Below, piece after piece: positions 22,479 through 34,587 of a DNA stretch of 64,000 nucleotides. The notes under the pieces were generated by a model. It ran no database searches and was not told where the DNA came from. It saw only the letters and a list, made by a program, of their open reading frames with translations. Origin of the DNA: Candidula unifasciata (taxonomy: Eukaryota > Mollusca > Gastropoda > Stylommatophora > Geomitridae); assembly GCA_905116865.2 (NCBI GenBank), contig CAJHNH020007645.1, positions 124,001-188,000 on the forward strand, written 5' to 3'. The position numbers were made by a program, and so were the translations under genes. How positions within the stretch are numbered: the first letter of the stretch is position 1; every line of letters begins with the position of its first letter.

Positions 22479-22969
22479 ATAATTTCTGTTAGGGCAAAAA
22501 TTGGACATGTTCACGTTTCCCGGTCCATCTACACATTTTCTCAGTCCGATCTAGGTCAGAAGGGTGTCACGTTGTACTGCTTTCTTCAAAAAGAGGCTCT
22601 CGTGTGACCTAGGCTCAGGCTGTAAAAAAGGGGTGGGGGTTGTTGGGGTTGGGGCCAGTTCTATATATTCTGGGGTCGCTGAAAGCTGTGTCGTCGTGTA
22701 GTATAGACAAGACAACGTGACAGGCCTCTGGCGTAGAAGAGTCTGACAAAGTATGAAGGAAATGTCAACCAGTGTGTAGATGGATCGGCACACGTGAACG
22801 CGACCTAAATATTACCTCTTAACATCTCCAATCCGTGATGACAGCACTATCCTTGCCACCCTAAATTCACCATCAAAGATCTCCACCCCATACTTTTTTC
22901 TTCCACCACAAAAGTGGCCAGTAAAATCAGTAACGGCAGTTTTGTAGCTCTACTGCAGGTTCGTTCGGC

Positions 22970-23105
22970 CACCGTAATGCTGACCACATTTCCCACCTAG
23001 TGCCGATTGGTCTGTAAAAATAATGGGGAGCTCTTCCAGTATGCCCGGTTCGCCCAAGGCGTGAAAAGCGATCGTTATTTTACTTTTACTGCAGTTCATT
23101 AACAC
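22970..23105 (+). mobile_element. SINE-A 3' fragment, diverged
   Basis: Contains gtaatgctgaccacatttcc, gtgccgattggtctgtaaaa and a tail gcgtgaaaagcg...ttttacttttact. Confidence 0.6.
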
Positions 23106-23109
23106 ATTT

Positions 23110-24100
23110 TAGTCTTTCCATACGATAGTGTTACACTTTACTACAAGGAAGCATGGGAAACGCAGCCCATGGCGATGGCAGGTGTGACAAGCAAGGCCGC
23201 CTTCGTTAATTTCAGGGCCGCTGTTGCTATTATTTGTAGTTAGTGAGTTTTTTCTCAGATGCTCAGCTTTCTTCCTTTATGTAATTATTTCTTCCTGACA
23301 TTCCCTGATGTGTCCCCTCCACGCAACACCTTCCATTGCATTGTGTTCCCATTAATCCACATCAATACATGTATCATTCATGTCCCGCTTGAGCACATAT
23401 TTATTTCGTAGTAGAGGTTGGCCGCAACATCTTCCACCCATCTGTAAGCTGCAGTTCAACTCCTTTATATAAAGCATAGAGGTGTGGTACCAAAGTATGC
23501 CTGTGCTTGCCTGTTGGTCCGAAACTAAAGGTTTGAATCACCATTTAGACGGATGTTCTTCTATAATCTGAGCTCTTATGCTGATCTAGCCTAAAATGTG
23601 TACCGGGGACAGTTGTAGAAAGCAAAGGTATCTCAGGGTAATACTTGGTGTAGCCGTTATGAAACGTTTTAGAAGGTTTCTCTGGTTATTCAGGATTGTT
23701 CTGTTGCATTAACATCCATGATGCGGTTTTGTTAGTCGTCTAGGGGCAAAACCTTCAGATAGCAGTCTGGACCAGAAAGACTCTCTTCTTGTCTTCTCAT
23801 TTTCTGTATTCCTGGTGTGCCTCGCAGCGAGAAGGTATGACGAGATATATGGTTCAAGGGGAAGTCAAAAATTACCTCCACTTTTGACATAACTCTTCTT
23901 ACATTCTCCACACTGGCTTCAGTGGCCAAGCCATTTCCATCTTCTCTTGGTTATCATACTGTCCGAAGTTTTTTAGTTTGGGACTTGATGTAGTTTAATG
24001 TTTAAGATTTTATCTGGCCAGAAAATTTTGATAATTCTACGTAGACATGTGTGGTGGAAGGATACTTACCTGGCTTAGTTAATGCTCGCGGAAAAATTAA
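23110..24100. other. No gene recognised
   Basis: May include further LINE debris, but no domain could be read. Confidence 0.35.
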
Positions 24101-24179
24101 AAAATATTGGAGACACTGGAAAGTACGAGGGAGAGTAAAAAATTATCTACACTTTTCATTCCACAATTTATCTTATTTA

Positions 24180-25060
24180 CCTCAAGCTTTGTTTTTACAA
24201 ACAGCGAATATATAATGAGATCTCTAATTGATATGCCCGGAATTGTGGCTTGTGGGCACAATGTAAACAATTTACGTTATGCTGATGACACAGTCTTGAT
24301 AGCAACAAGTCAGAAAGAACTACAGGAAATTATAGACATTGTGAGTGTTAGAAAGTGGAAGAATGGGCCTCAGTTTGAATAATGGGAAGACAGAAGTAAT
24401 GGTGGTATCAAAGAAACGAATTATTCCTCAATTTGTAATAAAAGTCGGTGGTGTTATTTTGGGACAAATACAGAAATTTAAGTATCTGGGCACATGGATG
24501 ACATCAGATGGAAGATGCATAACTGAGATAAGAAATATAATAGGACAGGCAGAAACTGCATTTTATAACATGAAGAACATCTTATACAATATATCTTTGT
24601 CATTGAGAGTTGGAAAAATAATTCTTGCTTGCTACATACATACAGTTTTGACATATGGCTATGAATCCTGGACAATCGGTAGGCAGGCCAAACAATTTCT
24701 TGAGGCCTCAGAGATGTGATTTTACAGAAGAATGCTTAGAATACCTTGGACAGCCAAAAAGAGCAACCAAGAGGTTATGAAAAAGGCGGGAGCTGGAAGA
24801 CAACTTATCACAGATATCAGGAGACAGTCACCATTTTTCGGCCATGCTATGAGAAGAGGAAAAATGGAACATGTGGTGACCACTGGAAAGATCTGTGGAA
24901 GGAGGGATAGAGGAAGACAACGAGAGAAGATTCTTAACAGTCTTGTTGCATGGCATGGAGGTGTGTCAGCACACGAACTAATACATGCTGCATGAGATCG
25001 CAGATTGTGGCGAGGCATAATCGCCCATGCCAGTCGGCAAGGCACCTGATGGTGATGGTA
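24180..25060 (+). pseudogene. LINE-2 reverse transcriptase and C-terminal region, broken
   Basis: The longest transposon remnant here. In order it reads VNNLRYADDTVLIATSQKEL (reverse transcriptase YADD box), then after a frameshift GLSLNNGKTEVMVVS, FKYLGTWMTSDGR and HTVLTYGYESWTIG. After a stop it reads RRMLRIPWTAKKSN, FFGHAMRRGKMEHVVTTGKI and RQREKILNSLVAWHGG. It is 5'-truncated, as is common for LINEs, and the 3' end has the cggcaaggcacctgatggtg tail. At least one frameshift and one stop make it inactive. Confidence 0.85.
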
Positions 25061-25069
25061 ATACACTAT

Positions 25070-25780
25070 TCGTATTTGTATTCGGCCGAATAGTGAAAAT
25101 CGCTATTCGGTACCGCCCTATTTGTAATACATACACTCTAACACGTAGCATTGGTTTACTGTTTTTTTTAAGTTATGACACACGCAGAAATTAGTGTCTT
25201 TTAGGTAGACTGGTATGGCTGTTCATTCTATTTTAGTCAGGTGAAGTCACTGGATTGATGTTTAGAATAAGTCACTGTCAACAAAGAGCTTACGCTAATT
25301 CTTTTTTTAATTGAAGGGGAAGGAGGGATGTTGAATGAGGTATCCACTTTCTCCATGACATTCTCTATATTTTTCTCACAATCTCTTTTGTGAATACATG
25401 CTTATTTTTACTAGTCTGTTTATTGTCCGTTATCACATGATTATCTTATTTGTCATTATCATTATACTGAGCTGTTTAACATGTAAGATTTATTATCATT
25501 ATCTCGAAACTTTTTTATAAATGTTAGTAATAAATAAAAACAGAAAGCCGCCACTTTTTGTGATAATGATCTTATTATTAACACCATTATTAACATATAA
25601 CAAATTACTGTAATAATACAAATTCGGATTAATTGTTAGAGATCACAACATAAGGATAATTTAGTCTTCATACATATTATACATCTGGCATATTTATTCA
25701 TACTGCTGTTCAAACAAACGCGATGTGCATGTATGTACTGCCATTTTGCTTTTCAATATTTTTAAGCATTCAACAAAACA
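25070..25780. other. No gene recognised
   Basis: AT-rich. Nothing was recognised. Confidence 0.4.
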
Positions 25781-25794
25781 GTGGAATGCACAAT

Positions 25795-26930
25795 CTCAGG
25801 TCTTTTCATGTCAATTGCTGTGTCAGTACTTCTAAAGATTATCTATTCTCAGGTCTTTTCATGACTATTGCTGTGTCAGTACTTCTAAAGATTATCTACT
25901 CTCAGGTCTTTTCATGTATATTGCTGTGTCAGTACTTCTAAAGACTATCTATTCTCAGGTCTTTTCATGTCTATTGCTGTTTCAGTACATCTAAAGACTA
26001 TCTACTCTCAGGTCTTTTCATGTCTATTGCTGTGTCAGTACATCCTCTAAAGACTATCTACTCTCAGGTCTTTTCATGTCTATTGCTGCGTCAGTACAAC
26101 TAAAGACTATCTACTCTCAGGTCTTTTCATGTCTATTGCTGTGTCAGTACATCTAAAGACTATCTACTCTCAGGTCTTTTCATGTATATTGCTGCGTCAG
26201 TACTTCTAAATACTATCTATTCTCAGGTCTTTTCATGTCTATTGCTGCGTCAGTACTTCTAAAGATTATCTATTCTCAGGTCTTTTCATGTCTATTGCTG
26301 TGTCAGTACATCTAAGGACTATCTATTCTCAGGTCTTTTCATGTCTACTGCTGCGTCAGTACAACTTCTAAAGACTATCTACTCTCAGGTCTTTTCATGT
26401 CAATTGCTGCGTCAGTACAACTTCTAAAGACTATCTACTCTCAGGTCTTTTCATGTCAATTGCTGCGTCAGTACAACTTCTAAAGACTATCTATTCTCAG
26501 GTTTTTTCATGTCAATTGCTGTTTCAGTACTTCTAAAGACTATCTATTCTCAGGTATTTTCATGTCTATTGCTGTGTCAGTACTTCTAAAGACTATCTAT
26601 TCTCAGGTCTTTTCATGTCTATTGCTGTGTCAGTACGTCTTCTAAAGACTATCTATTCTCAGGTTTTTTCATGTCAATTGCTGTGTCAGTACATCTTCTA
26701 AAGACTATCTATTCTCAGGTCTTTTCATGTCTATTGCTGTGTCAGTACATCTAAAGACTATTCTCAGGTCTTTTCATGTCTATTGCTGCGTCAGTACGTC
26801 TTCTAAATATTATCTATTCTCAGGTCTTTTCATGTCTATTGCTGTGTCAGTACGTCTTCTAAAGACTATCTATTCTCAGGGGTTTTCATGTCTTTTGCTG
26901 CGTCAGTACATCTCGAGACTTATCTTTAGG
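25795..26930. repeat. 53-bp minisatellite
   Basis: About 21 copies of tcaggtcttttcatgtctat, tgctgtgtcagtacatctaa and agactatctattc. Some copies gain three bases (cttcta). Open frames are artefacts. Confidence 0.95.
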
Positions 26931-27294
26931 TCCCACTAAGACTAGTTCACAGAACTCACTGACTCGTCGTTTATCTTGCTGATAGGAAAAGTTCCCATTT
27001 TTACTTTCAGGGCTGGGGGTGAGAGGTCATTAGCATTTATCTGACTCCCAAAATGGTGAGTATAGTGATTCTGTGGCATTTTCTGCTCTCATATAAACTA
27101 TTGTTGTGGATCTTCAGGAATCTTTGTTTCGAAGATTGATGATTGTGAGGGTTTTCCATCATTCTATGTGTCTAGCAATGCTGATTTGTACGGCTTTATA
27201 GCATTTCTCTCTCACAATGACAAATGTGTTGATTCGCTTGCATTCTGTGCCTCTGATAAGGATGATTGTGATAGTTCTAAAGCCTATTTGTCTC

Positions 27295-29350
27295 TAAAGT
27301 GATGACTGTGGTGGTTTTCTAGCATTATCTGTCTCTCACAATGACTGTGGTGGTTTTCTAGCATTATCTGTCTCTCACAATGACTGTGGTGGCTTTCTAG
27401 CATTATCCGTCTCTCTCACAATGACTGTGGTGGCTTTCTAGCATTATCCGTCTCTCTCACAATGAGGTGGTTTTCTTTCATTCCTATCTCTCTCACAATG
27501 AGGTGGTTTCTTTCATTACCTATTTCTCTCACAATGACTGGTAGTTTTCTAGCATTATCTGTCTCTCTGACAATGACTGTGGTGGTTTTCTAGCATTATC
27601 TGTCTCTTTCACAGTGACTGTGGTGGTTTTCTAGCATAAACTGTCTCCCTCACAATGAATGTGGTGGTTTTCTTTCATTACTTATCTCTCTCACAATGAC
27701 TGTGGTGGTTTTCTAGCATTATCTGTCTCTCTCACAATGACTGTGGTGGTTTTCTAGCATTATCTGTCTCTCACAATGACTGGGGTGGTTTTCTAGCATT
27801 ATCTGTCTCTCACAATGACTGGGGTGGTTTTCTAGCATTATCTGTCTCTCACAATGACTGGGGTGGTTTTCTAGCATTATCTGTCTCTCACAATGACTGG
27901 GGTGGTTTTCTAGCATTATCCGTCTATCTCACAATGAGGTGGTTTTCTTTCATTCCTATCTCTCTCACAATGACTGAGGTGGTTTTCTTGCATTATCGGT
28001 CTCTCTCACAATGAGGTGGTTTTCTTTCATTACCTATTTCTTTCACAATGACTGGTGGTTTTCTAGCATTATCTGTCTCTCTGACAATGACTGTGGTGGT
28101 TTTCTAGCATTATCTGTCTCTTTCACAGTGACTGTGGTGGTTTTCTAGCATAACCTGTCTCCCTCACAATGACTCTGTTGTTTTTCTTTCATTACTTATC
28201 TCTCTCACAATGACTGTGGTGGTTTTCTAGCATTATCTGTCTCTCTCACAATGACTGGGGTGGTTTTCTAGCATTATCTGTCTCTCACAATGACTGGGGT
28301 GGTTTTCTAGCATTATCTGTCTCTCACAATGACTGGGGTGGTTTTCTAGCATTATCCGTCTCTCTTACAATAAGGTGGTTTTCTTTCATTCCTATCTCTC
28401 TCACAATGACTGAGGTGGTTTTCTTGCATTATCGGTCTCTCTCACAATGAGGTGGTTTTCTTTCATTACCTATTTCTCTCACAATGACTGGTGGTTTTCT
28501 AGCATTATCTGTCTCTCTGACAATGACTGTGGTGGTTTTCTAGCATTATCTGTCTCTTTCACAGTGACTGTGGTGGTTTTCTAGCATAACCTGTCTCCCT
28601 CACAATGACTGTGGTGGTTTTCTTTCATTACTTATCTCTCTCACAATGACTGTGGTGGTTTTCTAGCATTATCTGTCTCTCACAATGACTGTGGTTGTCT
28701 CTCACAATGACTGAGGTGGTTTTTTAGCATTATCCTTTCACAATGACTGTGGTGGTTTTCTAGCATAACCTGTCTCCCTCACAATGACTGTGGTGGTTTT
28801 CTTTCATTACTTATCTCTCTCACAATGACTGTGGTGGTTTTCTAGCATTATCTGTCTCTTACAATGACTGTGGTGTTTTCTAGCATTATCTGTCTCTCAC
28901 AATGACTGTGGTGGTTTTCTAGCATTATCTGTCTCTCTCACAATGACTGTGGTGGCTTTCTAGCATTATCTGTCTCTCACAATGACTGTGGTGGCTTTCT
29001 AGCATTATCTGTCTCTCTCACAATGACTGGTGGTTTGCTAGCATTATCTGTCTCTCACAATGACTGTGGTGGTTTTCTAGCATTATCTGTCTCTCACAAT
29101 GACTGTGGTGATTTTCTAGCATTATCTGTCTCTCACAATGACTGTGGTGGCTTTCTAGCATTATCCGTCTCTCTCACAATGAGGTGTTTTTCTTTCATTC
29201 CTATCTCTCTCACAATGAGGTGGTTTTCTTTCAATACTTATCTCTCTGACAATGACTGTGGTGGTTTTCTAGCATTATCTGTCTCTCTGACAATGACTGT
29301 GGTGGTTTTCTAGCATTATCTGTCTCTCTCGCAATGACTGTGGTGGTTTT
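27295..29350. repeat. About 38-bp minisatellite with long-period structure
   Basis: More than 50 copies of tctctcacaatgactgtggt, ggttttctagcattatctg. Unit length varies around 37-39, with shorter acaatgaggtggttttcttt variants. Blocks of variant units recur, as described in the findings. The open frames in it are artefacts. Confidence 0.95.
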
Positions 29351-29359
29351 TGGTATATA

Positions 29360-29710
29360 GTGTTCACCAAGTTCTCAGAGTATATATTTGTTCTTGTTTA
29401 TGTATAGTTAGTTATTTATTTAGGACAATTATGTAATCTGTATTATTGTTGTAAATATTGCTTTGTCTACACCTTTCTGGGTTGTGATTAAGACAAGACA
29501 TTGCATCATAAATATTTAGATAATCCTAATAAAACTATGTCAACCATGATACCATCTAACATTCTAATCCATCTTTTGAAGTAAGCTTGCTGTTTTGTTT
29601 ACAGTTAGATATTTCACTGTCCAGATTAATCACCACTGTAGTTACATTACAAAACCTGTACTACAGACGATTCAGTGCAGGACCCTGTGTTTGGCGCACT
29701 GGGCACATTG
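29360..29710. other. No gene recognised
   Basis: Unique-looking AT-rich spacer. Nothing was recognised. Confidence 0.4.
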
Positions 29711-29714
29711 TAAT

Positions 29715-29962
29715 GGCCCTTGTTCCATGCCTTCAGGTATATTGGGCATATAGGGCTAGACCTACATTTTATCAATCAAGCACTCAGTGGGTGACATGTT
29801 CAACATCATGCCAGCTGAATTTACTTCCCAGGAATTTACCTGGTTGACCTGGCAGCTAAGTACTTTTTTTTCTTCTGTTTTAAAAAATGTGGCTCCCTCA
29901 GGACCCAAATCCATGACTTTTTGATCTGCATGCGAGCATGTTGCCATAACATCACAGCAGCG
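29715..29962 (-). mobile_element. SINE-A, near full length
   Basis: Carries tattgggcatatagggctag, gtgggtgacatgttcaacat and a decayed tRNA-like head (caggacccaaatccatgac) at the right end. Confidence 0.7.
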
Positions 29963-30095
29963 CTTTTGGGCATATTTTTATCTCTATTTGTAGAGACCAA
30001 TCAGCACTCGAGACGGGTGATGTGGTCAGCGTTATGCAAGTGGCCTTCACATACAATGACATCACATGACTGGTCAAACTGGAAGCCAAGGTAAA
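29963..30095 (-). mobile_element. SINE-A 3' fragment, adjacent copy
   Basis: A second partial copy follows directly in the same orientation: ttgggcatatttttatctct, gtagagaccaatcagcactc and gtgatgtggtcagcgttatg. Confidence 0.6.
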
Positions 30096-30399
30096 CTCTG
30101 ACCCCAAAAATACTCCTTGCAGATTTCAACACCTTGACACTGGGGCCATCAGGCAAGGATTAGTCGCCATGCTTTTATGGATTCTATTCCATTTTTGTGT
30201 GAGGTGGATAATCTGCCTGTTTGGCCACCATCATCTTACTGACTTGATACAAACTGACCAACTGATAATATACTGCTGCCAAAAATAGAATCTGAAAACC
30301 ATAATATGTGTGTTATTGGTTTTGAATTTTCTAATAGTTAGATACGGTTAGTAAAATTTATATAGACACATTTCAAGTCTATTCATCTATCTCTCTCTC

Positions 30400-30700
30400 T
30401 AATTCTTTTTCTTCTTCGCGTTCACCAGCTGTACACTCTGGCGTAAAGTTCTGGTTGTTCGTCCACTTCTGGACTGGAGTCCTGCTCCAGAACCTGAGTG
30501 TTGCGTGTGCATCAGTTTTACAGATCTGATTCAATTGAATGTAGACTGCTTGTTCCTTGCCTCTCAGGCAGATGCACTCCGACTTCAGAGGAAGCTCCCC
30601 AGTTAGTCGACTCTTACGACATGCTTTTGGGGAGGCAGTGGGTCTATTCTTGTTTTCCTCACAATAAGGCCCCGGAACCCACACGGGGGTCTCTCTAATT
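30400..30700 (+). repeat. SINE-C type repeat
   Basis: Dispersed element with gttcaccagctgtacactct, tccacttctggactggagtc, cttgcctctcaggcagatgc, cgactcttacgacatgcttt and gcagtgggtctattcttgtt. Related copies occur at 36.5, 51.1 and weakly 34.3 and 53.1 kb (+), and at 48.6 and 58.7 kb (-). I infer a non-coding retroelement; no tRNA head was identified. Confidence 0.7.
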
Positions 30701-31109
30701 CTCTCTCTCTCTCTGTATGTGTGGGTTCGTGAATGTATTTTGTGTTTGTGTGAGTATCATGTGACTGAGTATTTGTATCAGCTGTGTAGTGACAAAACCA
30801 TAGAGGTAAGCAGATTAAACTGCCATGCTTGCCATGAGAGACAATTATGTAGGGCTGTCAGGAGACTGACTACCTTATCTTAGAGTAAAGTGCAGCTGTA
30901 AAACCAAAAATCCCCCCCCCCCCCCCCCCTCCCCTCAAAAAAAAAGCATGAACAATTTGGCAAAGATTACTGGAGATCTGTGCTTTATCAGGGAATAAGA
31001 GATCAAATAAGATGTTGGTTTCTTCATATTCATAAACATTGGTTGCAAGCTCTAGAATGTGCATATTCCTTTTGGGAACCATTATCTTGCTTCTCTAAAT
31101 TGTTCAATA

Positions 31110-31315
31110 TTTAGTCGCTATCTTTACTGTACATCTGTCCTATAAGAAAAAAACATTCTATCGCCATTTAGTCGCTAAATTTACTGTACATCTGTCCTAT
31201 AAGAAATAAAAAACAATCTATCGCCATTTAGACGCTATCTTTACTGTACATTTGTCCTATAGGGAAAAAAAACAATCTATCGCCATTTAGACGCTAAATT
31301 TACAATCTAGTCATA
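31110..31315. repeat. Short tandem of a 57-60 bp unit
   Basis: Four copies with tatcgccatttagtcgctaa and tttactgtacatctgtccta. The ttag landmarks are at 31111, 31168, 31228 and 31287. Confidence 0.85.
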
Positions 31316-31737
31316 CACAGTACTGCTTTACAGACCCATGAGTTTCTATAGCATACTTTGTTTCAAAGGTATACATGTTACCTTTCCTCTCAAGTAAACA
31401 AGGCAGGTGAGTGAAGGATCGTGATGCATAGGCAACACATAGTCTCTATAATACTGCCAAGACTTTTTGCTATGGAGAGGAGATCTGAGATGAACCACAC
31501 TAAATACATGTGCCGGCATCAAAGGTCCTGAAATCTCATGCTTTAAACGTGGAAGAATTCTCTACCAGTAGGCAGGTCTTGTTGGTCATACTGGCCATCA
31601 CCGAGGGCTGAGACTCCCAGGTCTCCTCATAGCACAGTATTATACTATGTCTGGAAAGATGTGAAGGTGCCAACAACAACATGAGTTGCGTGGTGACTAG
31701 AGTAATCTCCCCTAGCTTAATTTCCCAACTGGAATCA

Positions 31738-32290
31738 AGTAAGTAAAATGTTGAATTAAGAATTGACATCGCAGTACTCAAGACACTTCCATAAGCGCTC
31801 CTTCCCTATCTTCAGCAGCAAGCTAAGAGTTTAAATTCTGACTGCACATCCGTCTTGCCTTTCCCCTGAGTGCCGGAGAAATCTTCTTGTTAGCTCCCCA
31901 CAGCGCCATTTTCTTCCGACCGTAATGATCTATTTGTGTCTCTGCACTGTTCAGTTGCTCTCAATGGGCCCTCACAACATCTAGCTTGTCATACATCAAT
32001 TCACCCCCAAGTGGTGCAGAACTGGCCAGTCTATCTGTCTGCTCATTTACCAACACACCAGCATGACCTGAAGAAAATATCCAAAGGATGCTAACTACCT
32101 GGGACCTCAGAAGCAACGCTTGCCTCTCTACATGGGGTATACCTGATCCACCTTTCTCAACATACTTTGTGAGTCAGTTAGTTACTACATGCATGTACAG
32201 CTTATCATAAAGCCAGCAATGACTGTCTGAACCTCCATTCTCAAACAAGATATTGTGATATCACATGCCAGGTTTTGCTGCGCTAAGCAA
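31738..32290 (-). pseudogene. LINE-1 fragment, RNase H domain to 3' end
   Basis: The minus strand reads VVSILWIFSSGHAGVLVNEQ then TDRLASSAPLGGELMYDKLD. The RNase H Gly-His-Ala-Gly and Asn-Glu-Gln are kept, but stops follow. It ends with gatgtcaattcttaattcaa, the LINE-1 terminus. Confidence 0.75.
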
Positions 32291-32334
32291 CGTGGGGATG
32301 TAAACATTTGGGGTCGCCGGAAGACAATGGAGAG

Positions 32335-33582
32335 TCACCCACTGGGGACATGAGTCTTGCAGACATCACGGACGTTGTGTGATTCATGTGGGTTGAGAGC
32401 ACAAGTGAGCTGGGAAACCCGGGTGTTGGCAGGAAAGTGAGATCCACGTGTAACTGAGCGTGGATGGTGGGTGGGGGGGGAGTCCCATGGTTGTTTCCAG
32501 TAGTTTTTAGACAGTCTTGGCGTGTGGACGTGTTTGCGCATGAGTTGTTCCAGTCCGGTGTATTTTAACAAAGTGTTTTTAATCTGCTGGAGCTTTTTGT
32601 GAACTATCTAATGGTTTTTTGGTGGATAGTGTGACAGACATTCTGTGAGTGTGATTTTCCAGAATGGACGGTTGTGCGGCCCATGTGTTTGTGAGGTCGG
32701 CCTGTTGCGGCTATGGGGCACGTGGTTGACGGGGTATCTGTAAGGGCACAGAAGGTGCCGTGGACCTTGTGTGTGTTGACCAACGTGAAGTTGTGGTGTG
32801 GAGGCATCGGAGGCTGATTATTGGTATCTTAGTCAGTGATGCTTCAGTGAGTCGCTGGGACAGCAGATAGGAGGTCTGGAGTTTTTCATCAAGTGGTGCA
32901 TCTATCTCGAGTCCTTGCACAGCGGGATCATTCAGAGGATAAACCGTCAGAATACTGTCACTGCACAACACATAGTGTGACTCGTCCATAGCAGGCACCT
33001 GGGTCATAGTTTGCTGGGGAGTTTGTCTATGTCTGGAGAGACTGAAACTTGCTGGGGTGTTTGTCCATGACTGGAGAGACTGTAACTTGCTGGGGAGTTT
33101 GTCCCTGTCTGGAGAGACTGTAACTTGCTGGGGTGTTTGTCCATGACTGGAGAGACTGTAACTTGCTGGGGATTTTGTCCATGTCTGGAGAGACTGTAAC
33201 TTGCTGGGGAGTTTGTCCCTGTCTGGAGAGACTGTAACTTGCTGGGGAGTTTGTCCCTGTCTGGAGAGACTGTAACTTGCTGGGGTGTTTGTCCATGACT
33301 GGAGAGACTGTAACTTGCTGGGGATTTTTTCCATGTCTGGAGAGACTGTAACTTGCTGGGGAGTTTGTCCATGTCTGGAGAGACTGTAACTTGCTGGAGT
33401 GTTTGTCGATGCCTGGAGAGTCTGTAATTTGCTGGGGTGTTTATCCCTGTCTGGAGAGACTGCCAATGTGTGCAAGTGGAAGGCAGTAGAAGACTTGGCA
33501 GTGAGCCATTGATCACCAGTTCATCTAATTCATCGTAATGTGTTTTGTCCACAAAAACGACTGAGGCCCTGTGAAGGATCAT
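32335..33582 (-). other. Possible degenerate coding region around a 38-bp array
   Basis: On the minus strand, protein-like segments flank a tandem array: VVFVDKTHYDELDELVINGS upstream; MDESHYVLCSDSILTVYPLN and EKLQTSYLLSQRLTEASL downstream; and in other frames THKVHGTFCALTDTP and RGSHFPANTRVSQLTCALNP. Composition looks coding, but the frames do not join and the array shifts frame. No family was recognised. It could be an old gene exon invaded by repeats, a retroelement ORF, or chance. Confidence 0.25.
33010..33475. repeat. 38-bp minisatellite
   Basis: About 12 copies of ctggagagactgtaacttgc then tggggtgtttgtccatga, with gagtttgtccctgt variants. All three minus frames stay open because the unit lacks stops. 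Confidence 0.9.
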
Positions 33583-33799
33583 ACTTTTTTGTAACCGTAC
33601 TTATGTACATGGTAAGGTGTTATGAGTTTTCAGTAATGTAGAGTGGTGCTCTTGCTTGGATTGGCCATCGTTTACCTCCAGTTATCACCATCAACATGTG
33701 CCGTGCCAAGGAGAGTGGTCAGCCATGGGAGAATCTGTGTTAAGGTGTGGAGGACAGACCATTATATAAACGATACCCCCTAGACTCCTTGTCCAGCAT

Positions 33800-34205
33800 G
33801 CAATGCTTCACATCTGAGGTCTCAGGTAGTTAATGTTCTTTGGATATTTTTTCTCACAGGATATGCTGGTGTATTAGGAAATAAACAGGCAGACACATTG
33901 GCTGGTTCTGCACAACCTGGTGGTCAACTGATGCATGACAAGCTAGATTCTGTAAGGGCCCTTTGAGGGTGAGTGAACAGTGTAGAGGCTCAGATGGATT
34001 ACCCTGGTCTGAAAAGAATAGTGCTGTGTATAGGGACAAGGGAATCGGGTCAATGATCAACATTCAGGGAAAAGGCTAGATGGATATACAATCAGAATGT
34101 TATTGGTGCTATTGAAATTGGAACTCTCCACTTGCTGTTGAGGATGTGGATTAAGATCTTATGAAAATTCCAGAGTGCTGTGATGTCGATTCTTAATTAA
34201 ACATT
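33800..34205 (+). pseudogene. LINE-1 fragment, RNase H domain to 3' end
   Basis: Contains ggatatgctggtgtattagg, aaataaacaggcagacacat and tggctggttctgcacaacct, then an uninterrupted run to gatgtcgattcttaattaaa. Unlike the copy at the window start it has no SINE at tacaatcagaatgttattgg, which confirms the empty site. Confidence 0.75.
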
Positions 34206-34587
34206 AAACATAAGATATTACAGCAAGGCTGCAATTTCTGCATTTTTGGAAAAGCATCCAATTTCAGCAAATTCCTAGTTTCCTTTTACAGTATGCTTGT
34301 AAAAGGGGGTGTGGGGTGTGGGGTGCGGGGGAGAGAAGGCAAGGCAGTGGGTCTATTCTTTTTACCCCCAATCACCAAACTTGAGGCCCCACAATCTAGT
34401 GTTGAGACTAGACTAAAAACATACAATTACAAGTAATACTATTTGCACAAATAAAGAACAGTCTATCCACACTCGTATAGCTAATGAAGAGTCACATCTG
34501 CATACATCAATATTAATTAGACTTGATTCATATCCATCACAGGTTGCTTGACGCAAGGCCAATATTTTACTATCTGCTTGGATTTTT

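Noticed and set aside
32711..33475. 254-codon minus frame as an intact gene
   Set aside because: About half is the 38-bp array in a shifting frame. Only the flanks look coding and they do not join.
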